Counted from the first letter of the stretch, positions 17,323-27,762 are shown. The stretch is 64,000 bases of DNA from Alteraurantiacibacter buctensis (GCF_009827655.1 NZ_WTYV01000007.1:143823-207822); one strand, 5' to 3'. Translations and numbers: made by a program. Notes: a model not told the origin generated them from the sequence alone.

Positions 17323-17574
17323 TTAGCTCAGGTGCTTCGACACCGCGGCGGTCATCTTGAACATGCTGATCTGGTCCTTGCCGATCACGGCGCCCAGCTT
17401 GGCGTCCGGGTTGATCTGGCGCTTGTCCTTGGTGTCCTGCAGGCCGTTGGCCTTGATGTATTCCCACACCTTGCTGGTCACTTCGGCGCGGGTCATCGGG
17501 CCCTTGCCGACCACGGCTTCGAGATCGCCCGACACGGTAACCGGCTTGTTCAGCGCGTTGTTCTTGGCAGCCAT
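17323..17574 (-). CDS. SWIB/MDM2 domain protein
   Basis: 83 residues made almost entirely of one SWIB domain: VSGDLEAVVGKGPMTRAEVTSKVWEYIKANGLQDTKDKRQI, then LGAVIGKDQISMFKMTAAVSKHL. In eukaryotes this fold belongs to chromatin remodelling complexes; small free-standing versions occur in many alphaproteobacteria and chlamydiae, probably as DNA-associated proteins of unknown role. The start is the ATG at 17574; a GTG two codons upstream is possible. A strong terminator follows. Confidence 0.88.
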   Translation of the reverse strand: MAAKNNALNKPVTVSGDLEAVVGKGPMTRAEVTSKVWEYIKANGLQDTKDKRQINPDAKLGAVIGKDQISMFKMTAAVSKHLS

Positions 17575-17626
17575 TTCCACTTCCTTCCCTTACAAAAAAT
17601 CGCCGGGCAGCTTACTGACAAAAAGG

Positions 17627-18244
17627 TCAGTCCGCATCCTCGGCTTCCCAGTTTTCCCAATCCTCGTCGGCCTCCTCGCGGGCATAAGTGCCCGTCAGGA
17701 TGGCCACGGCGGATACGTGGCCAGTCATGGCCTTTACCAGATCCTCGCGGGATGCGCCGGGCATCAGGGCCAGCGGCTGGTCCAGCGCGAAGAGCTGGAA
17801 TACGTAATCGTGCGGCTCGTCCCCCTGCGGCGGGGCGGGCAGCAGCCATTCGGAATTGCCATGGGCGTTCTTGCCCACGCGCGGCGGCACCTCGCCCTCC
17901 AGCAGCTTGCCGCGCTGGGCGGCCAGGCCCCAGACCAGCCAGTGGCAGGCCACCTTGCCCGGAGCGTCGGGATCTTCCACCACCAGCACCAGTTCCTGCG
18001 AACCGGCGGGCGGCGCGGTCCATTCCAGCGGCGGTGCAACCGAGTCTTCCTCGTCCGCGGTGAAGCTGGGATCCAGTTCCTCGCCGTGGAGGAAGGCGGC
18101 GCTGGTCAGCTCGAACCCGCCGGCGCCCACCATCTCGGCCGTCACCGCCCCGGCGTTGGCCAGCGTGGCAACCACCAGCCCGGCGTGCCCGGGACCGGGG
18201 TTGAGCAGCACGCCCTGCAGCCACTGGGGCACGGTCTGGGCCAT
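17627..18244 (-). CDS. YbhB/YbcL family (PEBP) Raf-kinase-inhibitor-like protein
   Basis: 205 residues. The family core is visible from about residue 42: FELTSAAFLHGEELDPSFTADEEDSVAPPLEWTAPPAGSQELVLVVEDPDAPGKVACHWLVWGL, with the DPDAP anion-binding motif. HDYVFQLFALDQPLAL and the C-terminal AILTGTYAR follow. There is no signal peptide, so it is cytoplasmic. It carries about 40 extra N-terminal residues and an acidic Trp-rich tail (EDWENWEAEDAD). GGTGGAG lies five bases before the ATG. The family's bacterial function is not well known. Confidence 0.85.
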   Translation of the reverse strand: MAQTVPQWLQGVLLNPGPGHAGLVVATLANAGAVTAEMVGAGGFELTSAAFLHGEELDPSFTADEEDSVAPPLEWTAPPAGSQELVLVVEDPDAPGKVACHWLVWGLAAQRGKLLEGEVPPRVGKNAHGNSEWLLPAPPQGDEPHDYVFQLFALDQPLALMPGASREDLVKAMTGHVSAVAILTGTYAREEADEDWENWEAEDAD

Positions 18245-18552
18245 GTGAACTCCACCATGCAGCCTGCAAAATGGCTGCCATTGACGACTCCCGCCCCCGT
18301 GGGAGCGGCCTTGTGGGGTGCGGCTGTGCCCGTGCCAAAGCGCCTTGGCAAGGGCAGCAGGGCGCAAACAGGGCGTAAATGGGCCCAAACGCACCCGCGC
18401 ATGTGGATATCGGGGGCAATTCGCCCCCGAACACGGCCCCTGTAACCGCTTGAAAGGCCACGGATCGGCGAATACCGTATCATCCGCAACTGTCGCCCGG
18501 CGGGGGTTTCCGCCCGCTCAGCCACGGCAGATTCGGCAGAAAGGCCCGTTTG
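18245..18552. other. Intergenic region with one hairpin
   Basis: No gene seen between the divergent YbhB and S41 genes. A perfect 8-bp stem TCGGGGGC / GCCCCCGA with a 5-nt loop lies at 18410-18430 without a T-tract. Promoters for both genes should be here, but no confident -35/-10 pair can be read. Confidence 0.4.
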
Positions 18553-19995
18553 ATGACCGCCCCCCGCACCCCCGCCCGCCTGGCCCTGACGCTGGGCTGT
18601 GCCGCCATGCTGGCCGCCTGCGGGGGCAGTTCGGGCGGCGGCGGGCTGCTCGGCGGCACGCCCACCCCGTCCCCCACGCCCACGCCATCGCCCAGCGCCA
18701 CCACGGCCAGTTGCTCGCTCTCCGCCCGGCAGGACTGGGCGCTGGAACAGCTCAACGAATGGTACCTGTTCCCCGAACTGATGGTCCCCGGCACCAGCAA
18801 GACGGCCCATGCCGACCTGCAGAACTACATCGATGCCGTGGTCCAGCCCGCCCGGGACCGCTCGTTCGACCGCTACTTCACCTACGTCACCTCGATCAGG
18901 GAGGAGACCGCCTTCTTCCAGAGCGGTTCCAGCGCCGGCTTCGGCTTCCGCCTGGGTTACGACACCTCGGCGCGCCGGGTGTTCGTGATCGAAAGCTTCG
19001 AAGGCGCCCCCGCGCTGGCGCAGAACATCGACCGGGGGGCGGAGATCACCGCCATCGGCACCACCGGCAGCAACCTCCAGACGGTCAATGCGCTGATGGC
19101 CGGTGGCGGCGCGCAGGCGGTGGTGGATGCGCTGGGGCCGTCCGATCCGGGCGTGACCCGGGTGCTGCGGGTGCGCGACCCATCGGGCGCGGAACGCACG
19201 CTGACGTTGGCCAAGACCGACTTCACGCTGGACCCGGTTTCCAGCCGCTATGGCTACAGGATCATCAACGATGGCGGCAGGCAGGTCGGCTATATCAACC
19301 TGCGCACCTTCATCGACACCGCCGGGCCGGACCTGCGGGCCGCCTACCAGGCCTTCCGCGACGCGGGCGTTACCGACCTGGTGATCGATTTCCGCTACAA
19401 CGGCGGCGGCCTGATCGACGTGGCCGAGCTGATGGGTGACCTGATGGGCCGCGACAAGGTGGGCCAGGTATACGATTACATCACCTTCCGGCAGTCCAAG
19501 TCCTCCGAGAGCTCGACCTACCTGTTCCGCTCGCAGCCGCAGGCGATCGCCCCCACCAGCATCGCCTTCATCGGCACCGGCGGCACGGCCAGTGCCAGCG
19601 AGATGGTGATCAATTCGATGCAGCCCTACCTGCCCAACACCCGCCTGGCGCTGGTGGGTGAGAATACATATGGCAAGCCGGTGGGCCAGATCGCGCTCGA
19701 CCGGTCGGCCTGCGATGACCGGCTGCGGGTGATCGCCTTCCGGCTGGAGAACGCCAACCGCCAGGGCGACTACTACACGGGTCTCGCCAGCACCGTGCCC
19801 AACACCTGCCGCGCCACCGACGACATCAGCCGCCAGCTCGGCGACCCGGCGGAGCGGATGCTGGCCGTGGCGCTCGATTTCGTCAGCGGGCGGGGCTGCA
19901 GCCCCTTCTCCGCTACTACGCAGGCTACCGGGCGCGAGATCCTCCAGCCGCGGCGGCCCGATGCCGTGCAGGCCAACCTGCCGGGGAGTTTCTAG
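18553..19995 (+). CDS. S41 family peptidase, lipoprotein
   Basis: 480 residues. The N-terminus carries a lipobox (AAMLAACGG, Cys near residue 22), so it is membrane-anchored on the periplasmic side, followed by a Gly/Ser and TPTPSPTP linker. A PDZ-like region (SAGFGFRLGYDTSARRVFVIESFEGAPA) precedes the tail-specific protease core: VGYINLRTFID, DLVIDFRYNGGGLID, the nucleophile Ser in TASASEMVINSM, and the general-base Lys in ENTYGKPVGQ. It probably degrades or processes periplasmic proteins. The ATG directly after a TTG is taken as start. Confidence 0.86.
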   Translation: MTAPRTPARLALTLGCAAMLAACGGSSGGGGLLGGTPTPSPTPTPSPSATTASCSLSARQDWALEQLNEWYLFPELMVPGTSKTAHADLQNYIDAVVQPARDRSFDRYFTYVTSIREETAFFQSGSSAGFGFRLGYDTSARRVFVIESFEGAPALAQNIDRGAEITAIGTTGSNLQTVNALMAGGGAQAVVDALGPSDPGVTRVLRVRDPSGAERTLTLAKTDFTLDPVSSRYGYRIINDGGRQVGYINLRTFIDTAGPDLRAAYQAFRDAGVTDLVIDFRYNGGGLIDVAELMGDLMGRDKVGQVYDYITFRQSKSSESSTYLFRSQPQAIAPTSIAFIGTGGTASASEMVINSMQPYLPNTRLALVGENTYGKPVGQIALDRSACDDRLRVIAFRLENANRQGDYYTGLASTVPNTCRATDDISRQLGDPAERMLAVALDFVSGRGCSPFSATTQATGREILQPRRPDAVQANLPGSF

Positions 19996-20003
19996 GCGAC
20001 CGG

Positions 20004-20453
20004 CTATTCGCCGCCGGTGTAGCCCTGCCGGTCGGTCCATCCGCACCCGCTCAGCTGCTGCGCACCCACCTGCACCGTGACGGCATAGGGATAGGTCCGG
20101 TCGCTCATCCCGTCAGAACAGGTGGCGGGCGTGACGGCCATGTCGAACTGCTGGCCCTGCAGCGTCCCGGTGAACGAAAGGCCACCGCGCCCGGCAAAGC
20201 GGGAGACGGTGATGGTCTCGCCATCGGGGTTCTCCGGAGTGGACCAGCGCAAGGCCGTGCCATTCACCTCGCCGCCCCAGAACGGTTCGGTGCCCACGAA
20301 GCTGACCACCTCGTCCGCGGCGATGGCATGGAAGGGCACGCTGTCCCCGCCATCGCCGGGCACCTCGGCAGGGGCGCCGTCTGTCGGGCTGTCGGACGAC
20401 GTGCAGGAGGCCAGCAGGGCCAGGCTGGCGCACAGGGGGGCGATTATTCTCAT
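20004..20453 (-). CDS. Lipoprotein, COG3650-like
   Basis: 149 residues with a lipobox LLASCTSS (Cys near 17). The motif VVSFVGTEPFWGGEVNGTALRWSTPEN matches COG3650-type proteins with the 'GTEPFW' signature. The C-terminal half has paired cysteines (ATCSDGMSDRTYPYAVTV, LSGCGWTDRQG) typical of this family's calycin-like end. The function is unknown. Only the ATG at 20453 gives a proper lipoprotein N-terminus. It converges on the S41 gene with an 8-bp gap. Confidence 0.72.
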   Translation of the reverse strand: MRIIAPLCASLALLASCTSSDSPTDGAPAEVPGDGGDSVPFHAIAADEVVSFVGTEPFWGGEVNGTALRWSTPENPDGETITVSRFAGRGGLSFTGTLQGQQFDMAVTPATCSDGMSDRTYPYAVTVQVGAQQLSGCGWTDRQGYTGGE

Positions 20454-20555
20454 GCACCCGCCATAGACCACGATGCCTGCGGACGCTATCCGCGAGCTGG
20501 GCCAAACAGACCGGCCAGCAACGGATAAGGCGCAGATGAACGGGTTGCACACACC

Positions 20556-20981
20556 ATGCTGATCCAGCTGGCCATCGCCACTGCCATGGTTCTGGCAACG
20601 GTCATCATGCACGGGCTGGGCCTGCTCGGGCTAACACGCGTGCTGCGGGCGGAGCGGAATGAGGAACGCCTTGCCAACCTCTCCCCTTTTTCGCTGCGAG
20701 GCCTTGCCGCTACCATCGGCGTGGTGCTGGCGCTGTTTGCCCTGCACGGGACGGAAATCTGGCTTTACGCGCTGGTCTACCTCCAGATCGGGGCGCTGCA
20801 GGGGCTGGAAGAAGCAGTCTACTTCTCGACCATCACCTACGGCACGGTGGGTTATGACGACGACGGCTTCCACCCGGCCTGGCAACTTGTCGCGGCTGTC
20901 GAGGGCATCAACGGCGTACTGCTGCTGGGCTGGTCGACCGCCTTCTTCATTTCACTCGCCGCGCGCCTGCGCTTGCACTAG
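20556..20981 (+). CDS. Two-pore-loop-type ion channel family protein (Ion_trans_2)
   Basis: 141 residues. Three hydrophobic segments (about 2-26, 47-75, 108-137). Between the last two lies a pore-loop-like block, LEEAVYFSTITYGTVGYDD, resembling a potassium selectivity filter where the usual GYG is replaced by GYD. No regulatory domain is attached. It probably forms an oligomeric inner-membrane cation channel; ion specificity is uncertain. The stop is 9 bp from the next start, so the two may be co-transcribed. Confidence 0.75.
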   Translation: MLIQLAIATAMVLATVIMHGLGLLGLTRVLRAERNEERLANLSPFSLRGLAATIGVVLALFALHGTEIWLYALVYLQIGALQGLEEAVYFSTITYGTVGYDDDGFHPAWQLVAAVEGINGVLLLGWSTAFFISLAARLRLH

Positions 20982-20990
20982 GGACCGGAC

Positions 20991-21293
20991 ATGAGCGACG
21001 AAGACTACGTGTACGACGAGGACAGCGGCGAATGGCTGCCTGCATCCGAACTGGCCGCCCGCCGTGCCGAGGCCGACCGGGTGGAGGTGCGCGACGCGGT
21101 GGGCAACCTGCTGGCCGATGGCGATGCCGTTACCCTGATCAAGGATCTGACCGTCAAGGGCGCAGGCCAGACCCTGAAGCAGGGCACGGTGATCCCCTCT
21201 ATCCGCCTGACAGGCGATGCGCAGGAGATCGACTGCAAGTACCCCGGCATCAAGGGCCTGGTGCTGCGGGCCGAGTTTGTCCGCAAGCGCTGA
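20991..21293 (+). CDS. PhnA-domain protein (YjdM-like) lacking the zinc ribbon
   Basis: 100 residues. Residues about 30-100 match the PhnA/YjdM core: VRDAVGNLLADGDAVTLIKDLTVKGAGQTLKQGTVIPSIRLTGDAQEIDCKYPGIKGLVLRAEFVRK. In typical YjdM the first 30 residues hold a four-cysteine zinc ribbon. Here the N-terminus is acidic (MSDEDYVYDEDSGEWLPASELA) with no cysteines, so zinc binding is lost. Despite the old name (alkylphosphonate utilisation), the role of the family is unclear. Confidence 0.82.
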   Translation: MSDEDYVYDEDSGEWLPASELAARRAEADRVEVRDAVGNLLADGDAVTLIKDLTVKGAGQTLKQGTVIPSIRLTGDAQEIDCKYPGIKGLVLRAEFVRKR

Positions 21294-21297
21294 TCGC

Positions 21298-21693
21298 TCA
21301 GCGGGCTGGTTCGATCACCTTGCCCAGCAGCCGCACCGAACACCGCTCCACCCCGCCTCCGGGACGCGGCACCAGCAGCGTTTCGTTGGTGCCGGTGCAA
21401 AGGCTGGTCATGGTACGCGGGTCGAACGCCACCCCTTGCGCGAAGTCGAGATCGTTGCAGCTGTTGCCGAAGGCCTCGAACAGCCATCCGTCATTGGGCC
21501 CGGTATGCACGATAAGCCGTTCCTCACCGTTGGGGCCGTCGGGGGCGTTGGAGAACCCGTTGACCTGACTGGTGAAGAAGCATTGGCGGGTGGTATCGAA
21601 GGCAACCTGGGCTTCGGGTTCGTCGGTCGTGGTGGCCGCACAGCCCCCCAGGGCCAAGGCCGATACGGCAAGGCTGAGATGCAGGCGATTCAT
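21298..21693 (-). CDS. DUF6491-like lipoprotein
   Basis: 131 residues with a lipobox ALALGGCAATT (Cys near 18). The body has cysteine-containing blocks (TTRQCFFTSQVNGF, GNSCNDLDFAQGVAFDPR, SLCTGTNETLLVP, VERCSVRLLGKVI), the arrangement of DUF6491 proteins frequent in sphingomonads. Function is unknown. It converges with the PhnA gene at a 4-bp gap. Confidence 0.65.
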   Translation of the reverse strand: MNRLHLSLAVSALALGGCAATTTDEPEAQVAFDTTRQCFFTSQVNGFSNAPDGPNGEERLIVHTGPNDGWLFEAFGNSCNDLDFAQGVAFDPRTMTSLCTGTNETLLVPRPGGGVERCSVRLLGKVIEPAR

Positions 21694-21786
21694 GTCACGT
21701 ACTCCTCTCTATGCCGATGAAATGGACCAGATGCAGCGGCCTATCCTTGTTGCAGGTCAAACCCGGACAGAGGCCGTCCGCGCCCG

Positions 21787-22389
21787 TCACGCACAGCCTT
21801 CCACATATCCCAGCACCGGCATCATGCCCACGTGCATGGCGCTCACCATCCCGTCGCCGTCCAGCTCGAAGCGCACCGCGGCATCGCCGCTGGCCGCGTT
21901 GGGGGCGGTGAGGTAGAGCCCGCCATCCACATACTTGTGCGGTTCCTCGGCAAAGCCAGGCAGGTCCGCATCGATGTTGGCGCGGGTGGAGCCGACGCCT
22001 AGGCCCTCCACCAGCTTGACCGCCGAGGCTCCGGCCACGGTGATACGCCGCACCGTTCCGCCTTCCACGATGGCATAGACCCCGGGGTAATCGGGCGAGC
22101 TGACCACGCGGCACTGGTCGCTGGTCTGCGCCCCGCGCTCGGCCCAGGTGCCGCGCGCCGGCACCGGCTGGCCCAGCTTCAGGGAGCCGAGCCCTTCCAG
22201 CGTCAGCGTGTTGAGCGCGGCGGGGGTGGCACCGGCAGGAGCAACCGGCAGCGAGGGATCGGCGGAGGGGGCGGCCGAGGCGCTGGCCTGGTCAGCCGGC
22301 ACAGTATCGCCGCCCGACGAGCAGGCGGCAACGGTCGTAGTCAGGGCAAGCACGGCGGCAATAGCGGTGGTGATGCGGGGGTTCTTCAT
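21787..22389 (-). CDS. Lipoprotein of unknown function
   Basis: 200 residues from MKNPRITTAI, with a lipobox TVAACSSGG (Cys near 23) and a low-complexity Ala/Pro/Ser linker. The body (LNTLTLEGLGSLKLGQPVPARGTWAERG, then DYPGVYAIVEGGTVRRITV and VKLVEGLGVGSTRANID) has the look of periplasmic proteins with a repeated 'G-x-L-x-L-G-x-P' element, similar to small solute or inhibitor domains. I do not recognise a named family. A longer frame starts seven codons upstream without merit. Confidence 0.6.
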   Translation of the reverse strand: MKNPRITTAIAAVLALTTTVAACSSGGDTVPADQASASAAPSADPSLPVAPAGATPAALNTLTLEGLGSLKLGQPVPARGTWAERGAQTSDQCRVVSSPDYPGVYAIVEGGTVRRITVAGASAVKLVEGLGVGSTRANIDADLPGFAEEPHKYVDGGLYLTAPNAASGDAAVRFELDGDGMVSAMHVGMMPVLGYVEGCA

Positions 22390-22462
22390 GCCCGTTACAA
22401 CCGCCCACACGGCCTGCCGGTTCCAGCCATCGCGGCAGGGGCACGGTTTGTCGAGGTTGGCC

Positions 22463-22969
22463 TCAGCGCGCCTCGCGCCGGATCGTTTCCCTCAGCCGCG
22501 CCACGGTGATGCCGAAGCGCTTGATGCGCATAACGTTCTGCGCGCTCTGCCCGCCGGGGTTGACGGTGATTTCCTGGTGCACGCCCAGGTGGTTGTCCAT
22601 CGTGTAGGTCAGGGTCAGCGTATCGCCTGACAGCGTGCCTTCCAGATCGTCCGCCGCATCGCTGATCGTGCCCGTAAAGCGCCCGGGCGAGGTTTCGCGC
22701 AGCCGCCACGTGCGGTTACGCACCGGCTGGTCGCCGATCTGCACCTGCTGGTCCAGCACCATGTCGCCGTTTCGCTGGCGGGTGCCGAAGGTGGATACGC
22801 GGGTGGTCTTGGTGCTGGCGAAGATCTGGCTCAGCGTGCCCTCGCTGGTGGTGCGCCCGGTGAAGAAGGCGGCCGGATCGAACGCGCGCGTGGCATTCTG
22901 GGCGTGCAGGCCGGACGAGGCGGCCAGCACCAGCGGCAGGGCCAGCGCCCGGCGCGAAACTGCAATCAT
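22463..22969 (-). CDS. DUF3833-like exported protein
   Basis: 168 residues with a signal peptide (ALALPLVLAASSGLHAQ). FDPAAFFTGRTTSEGTLSQIF, GDMVLDQQVQIGDQPVRNRTWRLRETSPGRFTGTISDAADDLEGTLSGDTLTLTYTMD follows the DUF3833 pattern of an opening 'FF-G' block and a lipocalin-like sheet. A periplasmic or outer-membrane-facing location is likely; function unknown. The stop lies 70 bp before the neighbouring lipoprotein start. Confidence 0.62.
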   Translation of the reverse strand: MIAVSRRALALPLVLAASSGLHAQNATRAFDPAAFFTGRTTSEGTLSQIFASTKTTRVSTFGTRQRNGDMVLDQQVQIGDQPVRNRTWRLRETSPGRFTGTISDAADDLEGTLSGDTLTLTYTMDNHLGVHQEITVNPGGQSAQNVMRIKRFGITVARLRETIRREAR

Positions 22970-22979
22970 GAAAATCGTG

Positions 22980-23285
22980 CTACCCTTCCAGCCGGCGCCG
23001 GTTCGCCCTTACCGTTCTGCCATAGGTCCGGACCGCCGTTGTTGCCGCAGCCTGCGGGCTGGTCAAGCCGCCCGTGAGCAGCAGCGCGGCCAGTTCCGCG
23101 TTGGCAGCGGCCTTTTCCGCCACCATCCGCTGCCCTTCGCGCGCCGCCAGCGGCCCGCCACCGGCCATGCGCGCAGAGCGCAGCCACATCACCGCAGCGG
23201 CATCCCACCACAGCGTCCAGCCGTCGAACCAGAGGTTTGACCATGCAGCATAGTCAGGGGCGAGCGAGGGGGTGGGTCTGGCCAT
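22980..23285 (-). CDS. Small Trp-rich, helical hypothetical protein
   Basis: 101 residues from MARPTPSLAPDYAAW. The first half has WSNLWFDGWTLWWDAAAVMWLR; the second half is Ala-rich helix (RMVAEKAAANAELAALLLTGGLTSPQ) ending in a basic tail. This resembles short granule-associated or phasin-like proteins, but that is a weak impression and I do not assign it. It lies 10 bp upstream of the DUF3833-like gene on the same strand, so the two are probably co-transcribed. Confidence 0.5.
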   Translation of the reverse strand: MARPTPSLAPDYAAWSNLWFDGWTLWWDAAAVMWLRSARMAGGGPLAAREGQRMVAEKAAANAELAALLLTGGLTSPQAAATTAVRTYGRTVRANRRRLEG

Positions 23286-23387
23286 GCAGGGGATACGGTT
23301 GCCGCGCGCGGCTGTTCCGCCCGCCACAGGAAAAAGGCGAGCCTTGCGGCCCGCCTTTCCCCGTTCGTCAAAACGATGCCTGCCGGA

Positions 23388-23954
23388 TCAGGAGGGCATC
23401 AGCACGGTATCGATCACGTGGATCACGCCATTGTCGGCGGCCACGTCGGTCATGGTCACGGTGGAGGTGCCACCGGCGGCATCGGTGAGCTGTACCTTGC
23501 CGTCCACCAGCTTGGCATTCAGCGTGCCGCCGTTGACCGTGGTGATGGTGTAGCCGGCATCGCCCGCGCCCTCGATCGCGGCCAGCAGGTCGGACGAGTT
23601 CACCTGCCCGGCCACCACGTGATAGGTCAGGATGCCGCCCAGGGTATCGGTATCGGTGGTGGTCAGCGTTTCCACCGTGCCCTCGGGCAGCTTGGCGAAG
23701 GCGGCGTTGGCGGGCGCGAAGACCGTGAACGGGCCGGGGCCGCTCAGCGTCTCGGCGAGCCCTGCGGCCTGAACGGCGGCGACCAGGGTGGAGAAGTCCG
23801 GGTTGCCCACGGCCACGTCGACCACGGTGTTGCTGGCCACCGGCTCGGCGGTGGGGGTGGCGGCGGCCTGGTCGGCCTCGGCCGGCTCGCTGGAGCAGGC
23901 GGTCAGCACCAGGGCGGTGCCAGTCATCAGCGGGAGAAGGAAACGCTTGGTCAT
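23388..23954 (-). CDS. Fasciclin (FAS1) domain lipoprotein
   Basis: 188 residues. Lipobox LVLTACSSE (Cys near 20), an Ala/Glu/Pro linker, then one FAS1 domain from about residue 45: TVVDVAVGNPDFSTLVAAVQAAGLAETLSGPGPFTVFAPANAAFAKLP (H1 box), ILTYHVVAGQVNSSDLL, and VIHVIDTVLMP (H2 box). Secreted FAS1 proteins are adhesion or matrix factors. Ordinary length for a single-domain bacterial member. Confidence 0.93.
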   Translation of the reverse strand: MTKRFLLPLMTGTALVLTACSSEPAEADQAAATPTAEPVASNTVVDVAVGNPDFSTLVAAVQAAGLAETLSGPGPFTVFAPANAAFAKLPEGTVETLTTTDTDTLGGILTYHVVAGQVNSSDLLAAIEGAGDAGYTITTVNGGTLNAKLVDGKVQLTDAAGGTSTVTMTDVAADNGVIHVIDTVLMPS

Positions 23955-24176
23955 GGGTCAATCCTTTTGAAATCGTGTCGCGTAAAGGGATTCCCGTCCC
24001 GGACCGGGAACATGGGGATGGGCGCCGGGCGTTGCGACCTGACCGAAAGGGCAGCCTGCCCCAAAGGACAGGGTGCTTGCAGGGTGCCGGTTCAGCCCCC
24101 GGCAAGCGGCCAGCCTTGCGTCCGCCACCCGATGCGGCATGACGGGCGCGGAACGTTGGCGAGGAGGGGCAGAACG

Positions 24177-24614
24177 ATGCACAAGGTCCGGATCATGGCG
24201 CTGGCGGCGCTGGCCACGCTGACCGCCGCCCCATCGGCGCAGGCCCAGCAGGGGGCCAGCTTCACCGTCGCGGTGAGTGAGCTGCGCTCCACCCAGGGGC
24301 AACTGATCGTCTGCCTGTTCGCCACGCGGGATCGCTTCCCCATCTGCCGCCAGGGCGACGGCGTGCCGCGTCATGTGTTCCGCGTGACCGGCCAGACGAT
24401 GCGCGTGACCGTCCCCCTCCCCCGCCCCGGCAGCTACGCGGTGACCGTGATCCACGACGAGGACATGAACGGCCGCCTGAAGCAGAACTTCATCGGCATG
24501 CCGACCGAAGGCGTGGGCGTGACCGGCAACCCGGGCGGAATCCCGCGGTTTGCGGGGAGCGTGGTGGATTTGGCGGCGGGGTCTGTGGTGGGGGTTCGGG
24601 TGCGGTATTTGTGA
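24177..24614 (+). CDS. DUF2141 exported protein
   Basis: 145 residues with a signal peptide (MALAALATLTAAPSAQAQ). FTVAVSELRSTQGQLIVCLFATRDRFP, VPLPRPGSYAVTVIHDEDMNGRLKQNFIGMPTEGVGVTGN is the DUF2141 pattern, including the 'HDxNxNGKLDxNxxGxPxEG' block. The start has GGAGGGG eight bases upstream. Function unknown; periplasmic. Confidence 0.85.
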   Translation: MHKVRIMALAALATLTAAPSAQAQQGASFTVAVSELRSTQGQLIVCLFATRDRFPICRQGDGVPRHVFRVTGQTMRVTVPLPRPGSYAVTVIHDEDMNGRLKQNFIGMPTEGVGVTGNPGGIPRFAGSVVDLAAGSVVGVRVRYL

Positions 24615-24770
24615 GGGCTGTGGAGTGAGTTCGAGCGGAAACTCATCATATGTGCGGCCATGGAGTTCGCGCCCTTTAAGGGTCAATCCGGCATCACCGA
24701 TTTCATACCCCCTCCCGCCCCCAACGCGCCTATACCCGCGCCAGGCATCTCGCCTGCAAGGAGCCCGGCC

Positions 24771-24899
24771 ATGGCCAAGGGTCAGAAGAAATCGAACAAG
24801 GAAATCCGCAAGCCCAAGGCGGAAAAGCCCAAGGCCACGCCCGGCCTGCCGCCCCGTGAAGGCGCGGTGAAGGGGCTGGAGAACATGCGCAACACTTGA
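24771..24899 (+). CDS. Small Lys-rich conserved protein
   Basis: 42 residues, MAKGQKKSNKEIRKPKAEKPKATPG onward, very basic. AAGGAG sits nine bases upstream. Similar short 'MAKGQ-x-x-SN-x-E-x-KKPK' proteins are common in alphaproteobacteria and have no known role. A longer upstream start is low-complexity and unlikely. Confidence 0.7.
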   Translation: MAKGQKKSNKEIRKPKAEKPKATPGLPPREGAVKGLENMRNT

Positions 24900-24940
24900 G
24901 GGGCGGCGGCTTGAGGGGGTTTGCGGCCCGCCCGCCGGTG

Positions 24941-25104
24941 TTACCCGGCGGGTTTGGCCTGCTTTGCCTTGTGGGCCGCTATCGCCTCGTCAATTGCGGC
25001 GATGCGCTGGCGTTCGGGCGTGTTGCGCGCCAGCCCTTTCAGCCGGCAGGTGGCCCACAGCGTCTTGCGTTCGGACTCGAGCTTCTTGAGGTAGAGGTCC
25101 GCCA

Positions 25105-25105
<1 letters not shown>
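24941..25105 (-). CDS. Small conserved protein downstream of thiC
   Basis: 54 residues: MADLYLKKLESERKTLWATC, then helical charged sequence ending KAKQAKPAG. The ATG shares one base with the thiC stop (TGATG), so it is probably translated by re-initiation on the thiC mRNA and thus under the same riboswitch. It looks like a single coiled or helical hairpin with one Cys. Function unknown. A GC-rich inverted repeat (CCCGCCGG / CCGGCGGG) overlaps its stop codon. Confidence 0.65.
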
Positions 25106-27106
<2,001 letters not shown>

Positions 27107-27147
27107 TGGCTGGACAATAGGCGAGGCGGCCAGCACAGTCCAGCCGA

Positions 27148-27762
27148 ATGCCTGCCTTCTACCGCCTTGATGCCCCCGCCGCCGCGATCGCGCGCGCCTT
27201 TGCCGTGCCGGCGGGTGACGATCCATGGCAGGGTGGCGTGGTCGCCCCCGGCCAGTTCGCCCCCGTGATAACGGCAGGGCGCGAGTTCGTGGCCGGAGCG
27301 CGGCTGGAACGTCAGCCCCGCCGCCTGGTGCCGCGCCTGTGGGGCGTGCCGCCGCCGCCCTCCGCGCCCGACCAGCGCCGCGCCGTTCTGATCGTGCGCA
27401 ACGCCGAAAGCCCGTTCTGGATCGGCAACCTCAGGAACAGCGAGTTCCGCTGCCTGGTGCCCGCCACCGGCTTTGCCGAGTGGGGTAGCGGCATCGATAC
27501 CGAAGGGCGGCGGCTGCGCCACCTGTTCCGGGCAGGCAGCGGGGGACTGCTGGCGATGGCCGGCGTGTGGAAGGATGCCGAAGTCCCGGGTTTTGCTCTG
27601 GTCACCTGCCCGGCCAGAGGTGAAGCGCGGGCCATGGGCGTGGAGCGGCTGCCGGTGGTGGTGGCGCCTGCCGATTACGATACCTGGCTGCACGGCGGCT
27701 GGGATCGTGCGGGGGCGCTGCTCGCGCCGGCTCCCGAAGGAACGCTGCGGCTGCTCGATTGA
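27148..27762 (+). CDS. SRAP (HMCES/YedK-like) family protein lacking catalytic residues
   Basis: 204 residues. The fold signature of SOS-response-associated peptidase proteins is present: VAPGQFAPVI, RLVPRLWGVP, VRNAESPFWIGNLRNSEFRCLVPATGFAEW, LLAMAGVWKD and a C-terminal block before PADYDTWL. In active members Cys2 forms a crosslink to abasic DNA and a late His (I-H-P-R-x-P) is needed. Here residue 2 is Pro (MPAFYRL), and the His position reads V in MGVERLP. The Glu of the EW motif is kept. It is therefore probably non-catalytic. The gene is divergent from thiC. Confidence 0.75.
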   Translation: MPAFYRLDAPAAAIARAFAVPAGDDPWQGGVVAPGQFAPVITAGREFVAGARLERQPRRLVPRLWGVPPPPSAPDQRRAVLIVRNAESPFWIGNLRNSEFRCLVPATGFAEWGSGIDTEGRRLRHLFRAGSGGLLAMAGVWKDAEVPGFALVTCPARGEARAMGVERLPVVVAPADYDTWLHGGWDRAGALLAPAPEGTLRLLD

